Source of the DNA: Acidobacteriota bacterium
GTDB taxonomy: Bacteria > Acidobacteriota > Terriglobia > Terriglobales > Acidobacteriaceae
Length of the DNA stretch: 33,661 nucleotides
NCBI GenBank assembly: GCA_021800195.1
Contig: JAJYZE010000002.1
Span: 1 to 33,661 of the forward strand
Direction of reading: 5' to 3'
The translations under genes and the position numbers were made by a program. This document shows, piece after piece, positions 33,242 through 33,661 of the stretch (its first letter is position 1; each line of letters opens with the position of its first letter). Below the pieces are notes generated by a model. It did not search any database and was not told the DNA's origin. It saw only the letters and a program-made list of their open reading frames with translations.

Positions 33242-33661
33242 TTACCTGGCGGAGAAGTTAAAGTTGGCTGTGCTGACGGCTCCTCGCGTGACCGTAATCT
33301 GGACGTCCTGTTCCCCCAGCTTTTCCTGCACTGCCGCCAGAGTATACCTACCTTCGGGAAGGTCCGTGATGTGGAAGGCCCCGTCGGAGCCGGTGACGTC
33401 AAACCATGGGTTTGGGGCTACGTTGATGAAGGCGCTCATCCATGGGTGGTAGCTGCAGCGGACCGGGATCATGACCTCGGGCGTTTTGAAGGTCTCTGTG
33501 CGAGGCGCGGAGTTGGCTAGCTCGGAGAAATTTGCGGAGGGGTTGCCCGCCTGGGTGGGAACGGTGGTAATGTTGTGGACCGTGGCGTCAGAGTTGACAA
33601 ACTCGACCGAGCCGCCCTGCTGTACTGCCACCACATGAGGAATGTAAGAGCAGCCTCTCTG
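33242..33661 (-). CDS. Cupredoxin-like protein with C-terminal regulatory-like domain, partial at 5' end
   Basis: The frame runs off the right edge without a start codon; the first visible residues are QRGCSYIPHVVAVQQGGSVE. That sequence is the middle of a plastocyanin/methylamine-utilisation-like cupredoxin: PHVVAVQQG, FVNSDATVHNIT with a His ligand, and MIPVRCSYHPWM carrying Cys, His and Met ligands, which together form a type 1 copper site. After it, WFDVTGSDGAFHITDLPEGRYTL is a short carboxypeptidase-regulatory-like (prealbumin-like) module, so the protein is a two-domain fusion. Such proteins are periplasmic or secreted electron-transfer or cell-surface proteins; the exact role is unknown. 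The GTG at 33634 is only an internal codon, not the start. Confidence 0.8.
   Translation of the reverse strand, partial: QRGCSYIPHVVAVQQGGSVEFVNSDATVHNITTVPTQAGNPSANFSELANSAPRTETFKTPEVMIPVRCSYHPWMSAFINVAPNPWFDVTGSDGAFHITDLPEGRYTLAAVQEKLGEQDVQITVTRGAVSTANFNFSAR

Overview
The window (about 60% GC, both strands used) looks like chromosomal DNA of an acidobacterium, probably class Terriglobia. The reasons are overall protein similarity by eye, the order tig-clpP-clpX-lon, an acidobacterial-style trigger factor with a His-rich leader, an archaeal/fungal-type aspartate-semialdehyde dehydrogenase, and an RNB-family nuclease of the kind I associate with this phylum. No database was searched, so the taxon is an inference. 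No rRNA, tRNA, CRISPR array or intact insertion sequence was seen.

Layout. (1) 1-708 has no convincing gene. (2) 709-5733 is an electron-transport block: a Cyc2-like outer-membrane porin fused to a monoheme cytochrome, a Tat-type Rieske protein, and a cytochrome b whose C-terminus carries four c-type heme domains on Ala/Pro-rich linkers. (3) 6284-7683 holds an AhpD-like protein overlapping a LolD-like ABC ATPase by ATGA. (4) 7981-21414 is a protein quality-control region: clpC, a YtxH protein and family 5 uracil-DNA glycosylase on the minus strand, an aldose-1-epimerase-like protein, then tig, clpP, clpX and lon. Between clpX and lon lies a decayed pair of genes (AAA ATPase plus DUF4276-like protein), read as the corpse of a defence-type module. 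(5) 21435-28610 carries a class I aminotransferase, a methylisocitrate-lyase-like protein, a small outer-membrane barrel, an RNB/S1 ribonuclease and an M29 aminopeptidase. (6) 28625-32594 on the minus strand is asd-lysC-dapB, the aspartate-to-lysine/diaminopimelate pathway. (7) The right edge has a small membrane protein and a cupredoxin-like protein cut by the window end.

How the genes work together. ClpP is flanked by its unfoldase ClpX and lies 4.7 kb from ClpC; both unfoldases carry the same LGF ClpP-docking tripeptide, and Lon and trigger factor complete the set. The Cyc2-like protein next to a bc-type complex suggests electron entry from an extracellular donor such as Fe(II), or another outer-membrane redox route; this is the most interesting intact system here. 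The strongest sign of genome dynamics is the frameshifted, internally deleted ATPase/DUF4276 remnant inside an otherwise conserved chaperone-protease cluster. Several genes lack a Shine-Dalgarno sequence and instead have a TANNNT box 6-7 bases before the start codon, which suggests leaderless transcripts.
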